Source of the DNA: Beta vulgaris subsp. vulgaris
Taxonomy: Eukaryota > Streptophyta > Magnoliopsida > Caryophyllales > Amaranthaceae
Direction of reading: 5' to 3'
Length of the DNA stretch: 64,000 nucleotides
NCBI RefSeq assembly: GCF_026745355.1
Contig: NC_079205.1
Location: 57,351,058-57,415,057, forward strand
The position numbers and the translations under genes were made by a program. Every line of letters begins with the position of its first letter. Position 1 is the first letter of the stretch. This document shows positions 10,801 to 22,221 of the stretch, piece after piece. The notes under the pieces were generated by a model. The model made no database searches and had not been told where the DNA came from. It was given only the letters and a program-made list of their open reading frames with translations.

Positions 10801-13252
10801 TCATTTCTTCAGAATCATCTTGGCTGCAGCCAAACTTTTTGTCCTATAATAATTTCCAAGCTGAACCTTTCCCTTGTTGGGCATTTTCACTCCACCTCTT
10901 CCTCCCCTGTGAATCTTTGGCCACCATGGCAAATTTTTTCCCTCTTTTTTACCCCCGTGACGGCGATTTCCATGCCCCTTACTGCCAGTCTTCACCTGTT
11001 TGGGGTTCTTAGAATGCTTCATGTGCTTTATTAGCCCACCTACAAGTGCATGAAAATGTCCTCCTTGTTGCTTCCTTTTCACCAGAGCCTTGGTCCCGTT
11101 TTTTTTTGGCTTCTCTGCCTTTGGTTTTTGACGATGATCAGTACCTTTCGTGTGATGAAACATCTCCCCAAGTACTTTCCAAAATGACCTAGCATGATGC
11201 ACATCAGGCTCATCCCCATCACTATTGTAATGATGGTGGTGGTGATGGTGGTGATGGTGAAAAATCATCCCAAGCCTCTTCTTAAGTCTCCTTAACTTAC
11301 CTCCTCTTTTCTTAACTCGTTCCTTCCGTAGTTCCCAGCTATGGCATCGCGCTGAACTCATTTGGCTTGAGGGACCTGTATCTGAGTACTCATCTTGACT
11401 GTTGTAATAGGAAGAAGTATCAGCATAACCTGAAGCACTACTCTGGGGAACTTCAGGTTCAGGCTGTTTCCTTCTTGTTGACCGGGATACTTTCTCACGT
11501 GGTGGCTCACTTTCATCACTGTCATAATAATCAGTTCCAGATGATTCATAGGTCCCACTTGAAGAAGATGGTGAGCCACTTTGTGGAGTTGTCACACTAG
11601 AAGAAGCGCATGAACTCCAGCTCGTCTCCTCTGAAATTCTTTCCTGAGGTACAACCTTGCCATGCAAATCCCCATTTTTATTTTTCCTCGTTACAGTATT
11701 TCTATTAGAGGAACCTCTAGACTTGATCATATCTGACTGTTTGCCTTTTTCTTGTGCATATCTTCCACTTGTAGGAGTCTGACTCCATTTCTGATGAGAA
11801 GTACCCATATTATTTGTTCTGTTTTGTCTCATGAAATTTGTGGATCCCACAGATGAAGATTGTGTGCAGGGTTTCAATGTCACATCTTTTTCAATGGCCT
11901 TTTGACAATAGGACTGAGGTGGCATGATCCTTAAACCTTCTATGTGCTCTGGGTTATGACTTGCAAAAGATCTGCCCCTACTTGGTGTACTTTCTAGTGA
12001 CTTCTCCATGGCGGCCTTAAACTCAGGCCTGGGAACCTGACTAACTCGAGCATTGAGACTCTTATCCAACACAAAGTTCCTCATTCTACCATCATTCTGA
12101 CCTGATAACCAACTTAGCGGTTTATCAGCCACATTTGGAGTCATATTTACATCCGAACATCTAATCTCTTTATCCTTATGATCACCAGCTTCTCTCAGAT
12201 AGAGAGTTCGTTTTAGCATATCATCGTCATTAACACACTCAACATTCCTGCTACATTTTACCTTGGGATAAGCTGGAATTTTCCACTTTGTAAGCAATTG
12301 ACTTGCTTGTTTACTAAACATATTTTCACCAAGTGCAGCTGACTTGTCAGTGAGGCCTAGCTCATTCTTTGTGATCACTCTATCTTTTTCCTTTCCTGTA
12401 GAAATTACTGGCCTTGAAAAATTGGGCAAACCCAAATTACCAACACTCTGTTGCTTGGGTGAATGAGCTGAATAGACCAGCTTTTGAAGTGATGGAATGA
12501 GGGACTCGATTCTGCTAATTGCATCCTCAATTTCCTTTGTTAAATCAACAGATTTCACCACATCTTCCCTTTTCTCACTTCCAACATGATTTCCATGTAA
12601 AGCGAATAACCCAGCATTGCTCAAGTTCTTTTGAATTCCAGAGGGTGATTTCTTTGCCAACTGACCACAATTCTTACCCAAAAAAGAAGACTGTTTTGAT
12701 TCAAATCCTCCAGCAGACTTATTCAGCCCAGTACTTTGGAAAGTAAAGTTTTGTGGCCAACTGACAAGATTCTCATCTCTATCTAGTGATAAGATTTTAT
12801 CACTCGGGCCTGAACTTATCTGGTTAGCAGCAAACTGCTGAATAAAGGGTTCTTCACAAGTTCGACAGCGTTTCCTTCTGTTTTCTAGCTCGCTAGGGGA
12901 ACTGTTTGATGTGTTTCCAAAGCTTAGCTCCTTGTCCGGCAGCAAAAATGGGGTATTTATACTGGATTCCCCTGCCATGCTCTATAAATTTCACCCAAAA
13001 TGACGGCAACAATAAGATTTAGTTACTAAGTCACATCTGGTAAAATATGCACATATGACAAATTATAACCCTCTGAAAAATCATCATAAACTACTATACT
13101 CAAACGAAACAAACTACTGATTCCATAAGGTTCAGAACATGGACAAGAAGACACCATGGCTATTATAGTAAACTTGAAGAAGTAACAAAGCAAAGACATC
13201 ATACCTCTGTAGTATATGCCTCAAGACCCCTTTCAGCAGCAGCACCAAACAT
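10801..13252 (-). CDS. Large basic, Ser-rich protein with poly-His run (possibly KOKOPELLI-like)
   Basis: CDS complement(10801..12981, 13205..13252), 742 residues. A short first coding exon (MFGAAAERGLEAYTTE) joins in frame through a GT-AG intron to the long exon; Met at 12978 is the alternative start if translation begins in exon 2. There is a potential N-terminal Cys pair (RCRTCEE), a helix-like EIEDAISRIESLIPSLQKLV at about 160-180, a long disordered Ser/Thr/Gln-rich middle, a Ser-rich acidic block, then a run of ten His at about residues 589-598 (DNA 11231-11262) and a strongly basic C terminus. I recall that eudicot proteins annotated as KOKOPELLI have a similar organisation, but this is memory-based and uncertain. 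No enzymatic motif is visible; a nuclear or nucleic-acid-associated role is only inferred from charge. Confidence 0.78.
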
Positions 13253-14060
13253 TTTCAGAAAGCGCCTTGTATTTCATGGGCGCAAAGGCGAACAGGAAGT
13301 AAAAGAAATTCATATAAAGTTCCAATGAATCCCAATGGCTAACAAAAATTGGGATTTGACCATTACTAATATCGTGTTTCCAGCTGAAAAAGGCAGGTGA
13401 ACGAATAGATTACTTCCTTGCAGACGATGAAAAATAAGTGAATACATAATGAGCTTAGACCAAATGGGTTGCACTAGTCATTTTGAAACAATAAGCACGA
13501 GTCACGACTATCAGCCTACTGTGAATTGTGATGTTTACAATTACCACTTAAAAGTTTAAGACCCAACAGGCAACAGTTAGTTAGTTCGACAGTTAAAAGG
13601 TCGAAAACTAAGGATATACACCATGTATAACGCAAATAAACCAAACCAAACCAAACCAAAGATCCAGCAAAAAAGTTCTAACTTCTAGAAACTTTTAAAA
13701 GACCTTAAGTTTGTGTATCTGATTGTGTATAAACTACAAAAGTAAACAAGGGCAGGTTGATCACTAGCCATTACCAGTCGAATACGAACATTAACCAGAC
13801 CAAGTTAGCAAGGTTAGTAATTGCATACTGAAGGCATGTCTATTGCTATCACAGATTCAGAGTACTGCTGATTAACCATATTATTCAGTAATCAGTACCA
13901 TCACCAAGTATTTCGGAACCATCGGAATACCATAAACCTTCATAGTAGTACGATTCTTTGCCCAAAAACATAAAATTGTTCATACCATGCCCAACTTAAA
14001 CCAAATTTATACAACATTAATAGTTACAACAGACGAGGTAGGCGAGGGTGGATGTGGACA

Positions 14061-14095
14061 TTAATGATGGAACAAGGGACTCGATTCTGTTAATA
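14061..14095 (-). pseudogene. Short duplicated fragment of the adjacent gene's exon
   Basis: About 33 bp here match 12489-12522 of the minus-strand gene at 10801-13252 closely (GGGACTCGATTCTG is identical), and would encode INRIESLVPSL against ISRIESLIPSL in the gene. The match is surrounded by unrelated sequence and abuts a CAGGCCCGTCCCTG word typical of transposon ends. Confidence 0.4.
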
Positions 14096-14448
14096 CATGT
14101 TACAATCAGGCCCGTCCCTGAGCCAGGGCAGGAGCCCGGGGATGACAGGTCATTCATCCCTAATTTCCAGCCACAACACTTAAAAAATTGATCTGATGAA
14201 TGAATTAACAAGTTATACCAGAAATTCATTCGAATCATAAGTTTATAGCATATAAATTATCCACCCTAAAAACATGAAATAGCATATATGAGATAAAGAA
14301 AAAACAAGTTGAATTCATAGAACAAACAATAACAACCGCATAAAACCAATCGCATGAATAATCACATCAATTAGATCTTAAAAATCGCAATTCCACACCA
14401 AAATCCGCAACAAAACAAGTAGATTCATCTAAGGAACAAAACAACAAC

Positions 14449-14560
14449 CTGCAATTGAATTTGCGTATGAGAGGTTTTGGAGGTTTTTTTTTTTTTTTTT
14501 GAGTGAAGTGGTTCTAGAGTTCTAAAGAAATTGAATTTGCGCCTGTAAGATTTTTCTTTT
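14449..14560 (-). other. Candidate non-coding first exon of the minus-strand gene
   Basis: On the minus strand, ATTCAATTGCAG is followed by GTTGTTG, a possible donor at 14449/14448. The interval just upstream (14450-14560) is pyrimidine-rich when read on the minus strand, as expected of a plant 5' UTR. Position relative to the first coding exon at 13252 fits a leader intron, but no acceptor can be fixed from sequence alone. Confidence 0.3.
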
Positions 14561-14943
14561 GATGCAAAATACCCGAAAATGTAAGACTCCAAAAGATTTA
14601 AAAAAAAAAAATTGAATCAACGAGTTTATAATAACTTATTGTGTATCGAAAATTCGTTATGACTCTAAATATTATTATATAGATTATAGATACGATTATT
14701 ATTTTTAAGACATGTTCTTCCCAATTTATTTTGAGTTCAGTTCAACTCCATTCTTTTATATCTATTTTGTTAAATATTATTATTATGTTGGTCTAATTTA
14801 TTTTTATTATGTTCTCCCCAAGAAATAAAGGGACCCATGTGAGAGGAGAGAGAGAGAGTTAATTGTCCAAAAAGAAACTGTAGCAACCAATGTGAAACTT
14901 CCCGCAATGAAAAGTGTAGTGAGTATTACGAAACAGATTAATT

Positions 14944-15049
14944 ATTATATTATATTATATTATATTATATTATATTATATTATATTATATTATATTATAT
15001 TATATTATATTATATTATATTATATTATATTATATTATACTATACTATA
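14944..15049. repeat. Pentanucleotide microsatellite (ATATT)n, left part
   Basis: An uninterrupted run of about 18-19 ATATT units, degrading to ATACT units at the right end where a MITE is inserted. The apparent short ORF through it is only the repeat read in frame. Confidence 0.95.
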
Positions 15050-15322
15050 CTCCCCCCGTTTCCTAAAGATCTTCCCTCTTTCCGTTTAAGTGCGTTTCCT
15101 AAAGATCTTCCCTCTTTTACTTTATTCCTTATTTGAATTTTTTTTCCCTTTTTACCCTCTCATGTCTCTATCATATGGTCTACCATTACATTATTAATTC
15201 AATTTTACTCCTTTTTCTCTCCTACTTTAACCCCTTTTTATTTGTTTATTTATCTTAACCTCTTTCCCTCTCCTACTTTACCCACCCCATACCCCCCACA
15301 CAAATGGATCCTCCTTGTTATC
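15050..15322 (-). mobile_element. Stowaway-type MITE (family S1, copy 2, inverted, truncated)
   Basis: Starts CTCCCCCCGTTTCCTAAAG after a TA, and matches the inverse complement of copy 3 through its length (subterminal TTCCCTCTTTCCGTTTAAG, then TTACCCTCTCATG). The distal end is eroded (ACACAAATGGATCC instead of the full terminus) and directly abuts copy 3. Confidence 0.8.
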
Positions 15323-15324
15323 TA

Positions 15325-15641
15325 CTCCCTCCGTTTCCTAAAGATCTCCCCCCTTACTGTTCCTACAGATACCAAGGAAAATCAAGTTGTGTGGGGCATG
15401 GTGTGAGTAAAGTAGGAGAGAGAAAGGGGCTAAGATAAATAAACAAATAAAAAGGGCTAAAGTAGGAGAGAGAAAGGGAGTAAAATTGAATTAATAATGT
15501 AATGGTGGACCATATGATAGTGACATGAGAGGATAAATAGGGAAATTTGTTTTGCCAAATAAGGAATAAAGCAAAAGAGGGAAGATCTTTTGGAAACACC
15601 CTTAAACGGAAAGAGGGAAGATCTTTAAGAAACGGAGGGAG
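15325..15641 (+). mobile_element. Stowaway-type MITE (family S1, copy 3)
   Basis: A 317-bp element between TA (15323-15324) and TA (15642-15643), with ends CTCCCTCCGTTTCCTAAAG and CTTTAAGAAACGGAGGGAG. Its interior is nearly identical to copy 1 at 515-829, suggesting relatively recent activity. Confidence 0.88.
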
Positions 15642-15686
15642 TATAAGACAGTAACAAATAAAAAAGATCTTTAAGAAACGGGAAGT

Positions 15687-15735
15687 ATTATATTATATTA
15701 TATTATATTATATTATATTATATTATATTATATTA
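15687..15735. repeat. Pentanucleotide microsatellite (ATATT)n, right part
   Basis: About ten further ATATT units, same unit and phase as 14944-15049. Just before it, 15664-15686 is the end of another S1 element (AAGATCTTTAAGAAACGGGA). The two arrays are best read as one microsatellite split by MITE insertions. Confidence 0.85.
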
Positions 15736-17452
15736 TTTTCTTTTGTTCTTCAATTTGGTACCACGTATAATTAGATGGGTCCGGCACTCTTCTCTTATAC
15801 ATCAAATCTATATATCTCTATCACCTTTTCATTATCTTCAATATATATAAAATATAACTATTAATAATATGATAATAAATTTTTTGATATAATATCCATA
15901 AAAATTACATAAAAATATTGTAAAATTAAATTTTATATAGAAGTTATGTAAAAGACAAAAAAGAAAATTATCGCGATCAAGAATGAAAATCAACATCTCA
16001 AAAAATGCGGACCAAACAACTAACGCTAAAACTAATATGAAGTAGTTAAAATTAGTCTTAAACAAATCTTCAAATTTTTGGCATCGTCCTAAAAATCCTT
16101 CAATTTATTTTCTCGACGACTGAATTAAATTGATGATGGATATCGAACATTTTAGATAGAAAACAAAACTCGAATGAAATTTGTACTCTATAATATGCAG
16201 AAACAGATGGAATGGAATTTCCCTTGTAAATTGTAATCGCATCAAATCCTAGTATTGCAATTTGGAGGGCCACTGGTTGAATGAAGATGCGGTTATGGTG
16301 GCCGACGGTGATGTTGGTGGCGGAAAGAGTGGCGGTTGATGTGTTATGCGGTGAAAGAATGACACATATGAAAGGATGGGATGATTTCCGAACGGTGGTG
16401 GTGGGTAGGAGGGAGGAGAGAGAAAGAGAAAGATGATTTGGTTTTGTATTAATTTAGTTAGGAAGTATGATAAGCTTTTTTTAATAAAGGTTTAATTAGT
16501 TTTCATTAGATATAACTAGTTTTATAGGTACACTATGTGTGCGAAGTCGATTATGAAGTTAAATTATTTCATACTTATATCTAGCTCTTTCTATATAAGT
16601 TTTAAGTTTTATGTATATGCATGTGAAATCGTTATTGGAATTAAATTAGTTGCGAAATTACATATAATATTAATTAATTACAAAATTTAACTAAGAAAAA
16701 AACTATTTATAATGTAATAATATAATAAGTAAATATCTAGATGTAACTATGCAACTAATTTACTTTCAATAGCGATTTCACACGCGAAATCATATGTTTT
16801 TGAAATTTGTATCATACTCATGTTTTCCAATTTATGTTGTTAACTAGAGTTCACCTCGTATTTGAAGAAAAAAATTGGATTTTTGAGATGGCGGCCTCTG
16901 TAATTTGGCTTGACGGTTAAAGGTGATGAATGATAAATTTGCCTCACTCAAGCAGAAAAACTAATCATTTTGCATAGCTTATTAGTTTAATCTTAGTGCA
17001 TATATTTCTTTTTCCTTCTCTTACTTTACTTTCCACCATACTTTTTATGTTTCTTTTTAATTATTACTGTAATACTTTTTACGCATGTCAATGAAAAATT
17101 TTGAAGATTAATATCTATAATTTGTATTTGTAAAAATTATAAAAAGTGCATATTAATAAAATACATACTAAAACGAATCTAACAAGATCTCATATGAGTA
17201 TGTTTTAATTTTATTCACGTATCACAAACGAATGTCAAAGTGATATTTGTGAATAGTGTAAATATCAAAGTGTAACAATTAAAATGAAACTGAAGTAGTA
17301 GTATCATAATAGTGGTGACTCAAATGCATCGTTCTCCCTCTCCTTTTTTCTAATGTGTGGTTTCGAGTTATGTTCGGATGAACAAAAAAGCACCAACATT
17401 TGTAAATTATAGTGAAAGAAAGACAATATATTTTTAATAATCAAATTATATA
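15736..17452. other. Intergenic AT-rich region with G-rich patch
   Basis: AT-rich sequence without a supported gene. The segment 16270-16440 is G-rich (many GGTGG/GGCGG words) and ends in a GA-rich tract; it has no long open frame. A possible Helitron 3' end is annotated separately at 16516. Confidence 0.4.
16516..16560 (-). mobile_element. Possible Helitron 3' terminus
   Basis: On the minus strand, an imperfect hairpin (GCACACATAGTGTAC) is followed by CTATAAAACTAG ending at 16516 and then T. This resembles the ends at 51297 and 60235. The 5' end could not be located to the right. Confidence 0.4.
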
Positions 17453-17709
17453 CTTCCTCCGTTCCGTTTTTAATGAAACATTTGCTTTTTCACGCAACCC
17501 AACGCGCTTCTTTAGTCATTAATATCTTTAGTTGAGTACACGTAAAAAATATAAAAAAGTTATAATTTGATAGTATGCATCGAGACGAATCTAACAAGAT
17601 CCCACTTGACTATGTTTTTCTTTATATAATAGCGATAAATTGGAGTTAAAATTGATCAATGAATAGTGTCATTTCATCCAATGTTTCATTTAAAACAGAA
17701 CGGAGGAAG
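17453..17709. mobile_element. Stowaway-type MITE (family S2)
   Basis: A 257-bp element between TA (17451-17452) and TA (17710-17711), with TIRs CTTCCTCCGTTCCGTTTTTA and the inverse of TTTAAAACAGAACGGAGGAAG. The interior differs from family S1. Confidence 0.85.

Positions 17710-17711
<2 letters not shown>

Positions 17712-17751
<40 letters not shown>
17712..17751. repeat. (TA)n microsatellite
   Basis: About 18 TA units directly adjoining the right end of the MITE; the expansion may have grown from the TA target site. Confidence 0.9.
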
Positions 17752-17752
<1 letters not shown>

Positions 17753-18384
17753 ACTAATAGATAAATAGAAATATAAATGATCAAAATTGTGAATTAATAA
17801 ATGTGTAGAGTCAAATTATAACATCTATTAAAACATGTAAAAATAAAGTCACATTTTCTAAATAGTTCCTCCAAAATTTTATAAACCATGATATGTGATT
17901 ACACGAAAAATGTTGTCCAATAAATGATATGCATCAAACTAATAAAAAAGCATAAAAAATGGAAAAATCGCACAAAAAATGTAACGGAAAACAAAAGAAG
18001 GAAGAATATTGTCATAATTATGTCCACTAATGAAAAATCAATAATCCAGTCATTAAATTTAAGATGCCCAACAATCGAAAAACAATTCGCATTATAAAAA
18101 TGAACAGTATACTAGTGGCATTTTTTTATGCTCGTAAAATCAACATTTTATATATCCAATCAAATTTAATAAATTCGCTTGATATAAGTTCAGGTGAAAA
18201 AAAAAGCGCTAAAATACAATGACATTACAAAATTGATCATATCTTTGAATCATTTATTTTTCTTGAAATCTTTTCAATTCTTATTTCTACACGTGTCTTT
18301 TTTTAAGAAGTCTACACCATTATGTGGCATAAGGTTTACGTCTTGTACGAAACTTAATAACATACTACAGGAAAAACTTTATCT

Positions 18385-18497
18385 ACCTAGTGGGTCAACA
18401 ACCCACTGCAAATAGAAATAAATAAATAGTGGAATCCAACTCGTGAGTTTTAATAATTTTTTAATTCTCTATTTCTAGTGGATTGACTACCCATCGG
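18385..18497. mobile_element. Small palindromic-ended MITE (family P, copy 1, interrupted)
   Basis: Left end CCTAGTGGGTCAACAACCCA, interior AGTGGAATCCAACTCGTGAG, right end TGGATTGACTACCCATCGG. The same order of blocks is seen in the copy at 22089-22221. The right end is cut by the hAT-like element beginning at 18498. Confidence 0.55.
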
Positions 18498-21384
18498 TAG
18501 GGGAGTGCAGTTTTGGACCGGGATAGGTTCTGATCCGGTCCATGAAAACTTGGGATTTCGGGTTTTCAGTCCAGTCCAAATGTAATCCCCCACATTTTTA
18601 AAGGATTTTCATAAATATATTAAAGTATTTATGTAGTTATATTTAAATCCAAATGAGTTTGGAAAATGATTTGACTTTTAAAAAGGGTTGACTATTTTAA
18701 AAGTCAACTAAAAATATTTTCATAGCTTAATAAAATTGAAAATGTTTTAATTAAGCATGTCTTAATAAAAGCTTTAAGTATTAAAAGTATTTATTGAAAA
18801 AGAAGTTTAATGGAATCGAAACTCCTAAAAGGATAAAAAGGAAAAGAGTCATATTGATGATTAAAGTCCTAAGTTGATCATCTTATTAGTCATCAAATCT
18901 TTTTAAATATTATCTCTTTTCCTAAACCTAAAAGGATTAGCCTTTATGTAAATATCCTAAAACCCAATTATTTTATCCCACCCAATTATTTTATATACAT
19001 CACGCCATTCATATTTTCCTCCTCCTCTCACTCGACATTCTCTCTCTCCTCTCTCTTTGTGCGTGAGTTCATATTTTCCTCCCAAAGATCGTTTCTTCTT
19101 CGCTAAGTAACGTTTCTTGTTGAACAAGAAACGTCACAAATATTTTTTGAGTCACGACATTGCTGCCGCCGCCTCCTTGCTGCTGTCATTCAGTTCCGGC
19201 GCTCCTTTCCTCCTTGTTGTGGTTGTTTTTCTTTTCTTCTTCTCTAAGATTCCATTAAAGTATTAATTTTTACATTATTTTATTGTTATTAGCATGTTTA
19301 TGATTTAAATTATGATTTTATATGAACAATATATTTTGGTTTTCATATGTATAAAAATAATAATTTCAGATTTATTATTTTCAGTTTTTATTATGAAAGA
19401 TATGGTTTTTAGGGTTTTAAATCACTAGAAACTATATTTAAAGTATGAATATGAGTTTTGATTGAATATATTTTTTATGCATTAAATATATTTTCAGAAG
19501 GTTTATAAATTTTTATAAATGCTGGAATTTCAGAAAGTATGTATTTTAAAGGTTTTTAATGATTTTTAATCACTAGAATAGTTGTACTATATCTAGGGAT
19601 TAAAAATAATGAAAGTTTAATACATAAAAACGATTTTAAAGACGTTTAAAAGGGTTTGGGACGTTTTTAAAGTTGCTGTAAATTTTTAGTTCAAGTATTT
19701 ACTTGTTTATTTATTTTATCTAGGCGGAGAATTCATAGTAGGGGACTTTTAGAGAGTAAAAGTGGCCTACCGTTTGTTTACACAAGGTACGTACATAGTC
19801 TACGTGCTATATGGTTTAGAAACATGCTTAGGGATGTTTTTATTTATTAGTATCATGTATAGGACTTTGTTGTTCATATATATGATTTACTGAAATTGTT
19901 TTACATGTTACTTGCCTGTGTGCTACATGTAAACTAAGAATATTTATGAGTATGACTGTTTGTATGGAAGTTTGATGCAAGCAGATAAGTTCAGTTTTGG
20001 TATTAATTCGTGAGTGAATTAATGTAAGTAAGTTGGAATCATGTGTTACATAGATTTTTGGAGATTATTTATTTATCTTATAAGAACCGTGGATCTTATT
20101 TGGTAAGTATGAGTTATACCTATATAAAGGTACGATTTCTGTTGGCTAGGTTCAACAAAGGATAAAAAGAAATAAAAGGAGTCTTGATTGATAAGTTGTG
20201 AACACTTGTTAATCCAAAGATAAAAAGGATTTTGTATGATTGTGTGATTATTATTTATGTGTTATTTGCTTGGTTGTGTCAACACAAGTAATAAAATATA
20301 TTTAACGTAAAGTGAAACGAGAATAAGTTATAGACTTTAGACTGGTGCACGTCTAGAGTTGGACACTAAGGGTTGGGATACATAGTCCGCCGTGATATGT
20401 ATTTTTCGAGGATTGGATTGATCACCATTTCTTTAGTTCAAAGGTTCCTCGATATCGCAGGTCATTTGGTTTACGAGTCATGATCGTATTTCCTATTTTT
20501 GGTTTGGTCAACTCGTCCAATAACTATTCCATTAAAGCAATAAAAGTTGGGTCAAGTGTAGTTCAGTAAAAGTTGTCTGTAGAGTATTATTTACTTATAT
20601 TATTATTTATTCCCGCAAGTTATGTTTGTAGTATCATGCTTAGGATTATTTATGTCTGATATGTAGTACTCAGCTTTGCTGATTACGTGTTGTTTTGTGT
20701 GTGATCATGGCTTTGCCTATTGATCCTGTGATGATCCTTCTGGTGAGCAGAGTCAGTATTGCATTGACATTACAGGTTCGCAGATGCATCATTGGGAATC
20801 TGGACTGGAGAAGCTTATACTTAGCATAGTTTAAGTTGTTTTCGTAGGGACATCTTTACCTAAGTTTGAGGTTTATTTAGTTGGTGTGTTTTAGTTTCCA
20901 AACATTTGTCATTTATTTAATGGGTTTCAATAAAGTTGGTTTTTAGTAAATTGTTTTCCGCTGCAAAATTCTGAGTAAGCCGAAAGGTTATCACACGGGC
21001 GATAATGCCTGGGTAATTCTCTAGATTTGTTATGAAAGTATTTTCTAGAAAGAGAGAATTATCGGGGTGTTACACCAAACCCGGAATCGATTGGATTTTT
21101 TTTAAGAAAAAGATTTGATGGTTAAAAGAAAAAAATTTTAAAACTTAAAAAGTTAAAACCTCATCTTTATTGCCTTTAAGTATTATTAGTTTTAAATCTA
21201 TCGAATTTTTTAATATATTTAAACCTTAACCAAAAAAAGATTTTTTGAATAAAAAAATACAAATATCAGTCCAACCTGTCCAAAACTAGACCGGAAAATT
21301 ATTCTAATCCGGTTCTAGTCCAAAAAAAAAAAATTTAAATTCCGTTCCACCGGTCTTGTCCGATTTTGGACCGCGCATACTCTA
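18498..21384. mobile_element. hAT-like element containing a solo LTR
   Basis: Left end TAGGGGAGTGCAGTTTTGGA (18498) and right end GGACCGCGCATACTCTA (to 21384) are roughly inverse. Both subterminal regions are dense in CCGGTCC/GGACCGG words, as in the clear hAT copies at 9258 and 26952. The 8-bp flanks (CCCATCGG and CCGACCTA) match poorly, so the exact ends are uncertain. Without the inserted LTR the element would be about 390 bp, like its relatives. Confidence 0.55.
18581..21074 (+). mobile_element. Solo LTR, 2494 bp, with 5-bp target-site duplication
   Basis: Begins TGTAATCCCCCAC and ends ATCGGGGTGTTACA, with short inverted TGTAA…TTACA termini, flanked by identical CCAAA (18576-18580 and 21075-21079). 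Within it are a TATA-like TTTTATATACATCACG (about 18989-19005) followed by CT-rich leader sequence, and an AATAAAG polyadenylation-like signal near 20929. No gag/pol coding sequence exists. The size and termini suggest a Ty3/Gypsy-type LTR; the lineage is inferred. Confidence 0.85.
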
Positions 21385-21441
21385 CCGACCTAGTAAATGT
21401 AACATTACCTATATACTACTTCTACGAATAGTCCGTAATAT

Positions 21442-22062
21442 AAAAAAGAACGTAGTTACACTAATTACAGAAAAAAAAACCCTAGCCTCCCCTCTCTTTT
21501 TCTCTCTCTCAAACCCTAGCCTCCTCTACCCTTCTTCATCAATTAGGGGTGCTGGATGTTTTCGTCATGGTAAGCCCCTTTTTCCCTTTTTATTTCCAGA
21601 TTTTAATTCATTTTCTTGTTTTTGTTCAATAAATTAGTCTCTCTTTATGAGATTTTCTCAAACCCTGTTATGGGGTTTTTAGTTTCCGTTTTGGAAATCT
21701 CCTTCTCCCTATGGGAGTTGTGAGTATGGTTCTTTTTTTTTAGGTATGAGAAATTATTCTCATTGGTTGAAGTTCGAGACTCAACATGAAGGTATTGGAA
21801 TCTCGGATGCGGGCAACCTGACTCGATCAAGAATGTTCTTCCCAAACTATATAAGAATGATAGACTTCCTCATCAATAGCTGCTTGATTCAGCAAATACA
21901 AGAGGGATGTGCTGTATTGTTCGATCTGGTTCATTGTAGTTTTTTCGAAGACGAATTTGATTTAGTCTTGTTTAATTGTATCTTGTTTTACTTTAGTACC
22001 TATTGTAGATGTCGTTTGGCCTTCAATTAATGAAATTTCTCTTTCAAAAAATAAAATAAAAA
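21442..22062 (+). mobile_element. Short poly(A) retroposon (family R, copy 1)
   Basis: Flanked by a 14-bp duplication (ATAGTCCGTAATAT at 21428-21441; ATAGCCCGTAATAT at 22063-22076), starts with CT-rich and AACCCTAGCC leader-like sequence, and ends in a short A-rich tail. The 3' end TTGTAGATGTCGTTTGGCC is shared with the copy at 62814-63478 (ATGTAGATGTCGTATGAC). No reverse transcriptase is encoded. There is no pol III promoter, so it resembles an RNA-pol-II-derived retroposon moved by LINE machinery rather than a tRNA SINE. Confidence 0.7.
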
Positions 22063-22088
22063 ATAGCCCGTAATATTGGAAAAAACTT

Positions 22089-22221
22089 GGTTAACCCACT
22101 GGGTAGACTACCCACCCCATAATATAAGGTTGTGGTAAGTATGATAGTGGAATCCAACTAGACTTAAATAATAATATTTTAATTATCTATTAGTAGCGGG
22201 TAGTCTACCCAATGGGTTGAT
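22089..22221. mobile_element. Small palindromic-ended MITE (family P, copy 2)
   Basis: Ends TTAACCCACTGGGTAGACTA and the inverse of TAGTCTACCCAATGGGTTGA form ~24-bp TIRs, which are themselves nearly palindromic. The interior AGTGGAATCCAACTAGACTT matches copy 1 at 18385. Confidence 0.65.

Noticed and set aside
14892..15089. Open frame with repeated YYIILYYIIL
   Set aside because: It is the ATATT microsatellite read in frame.
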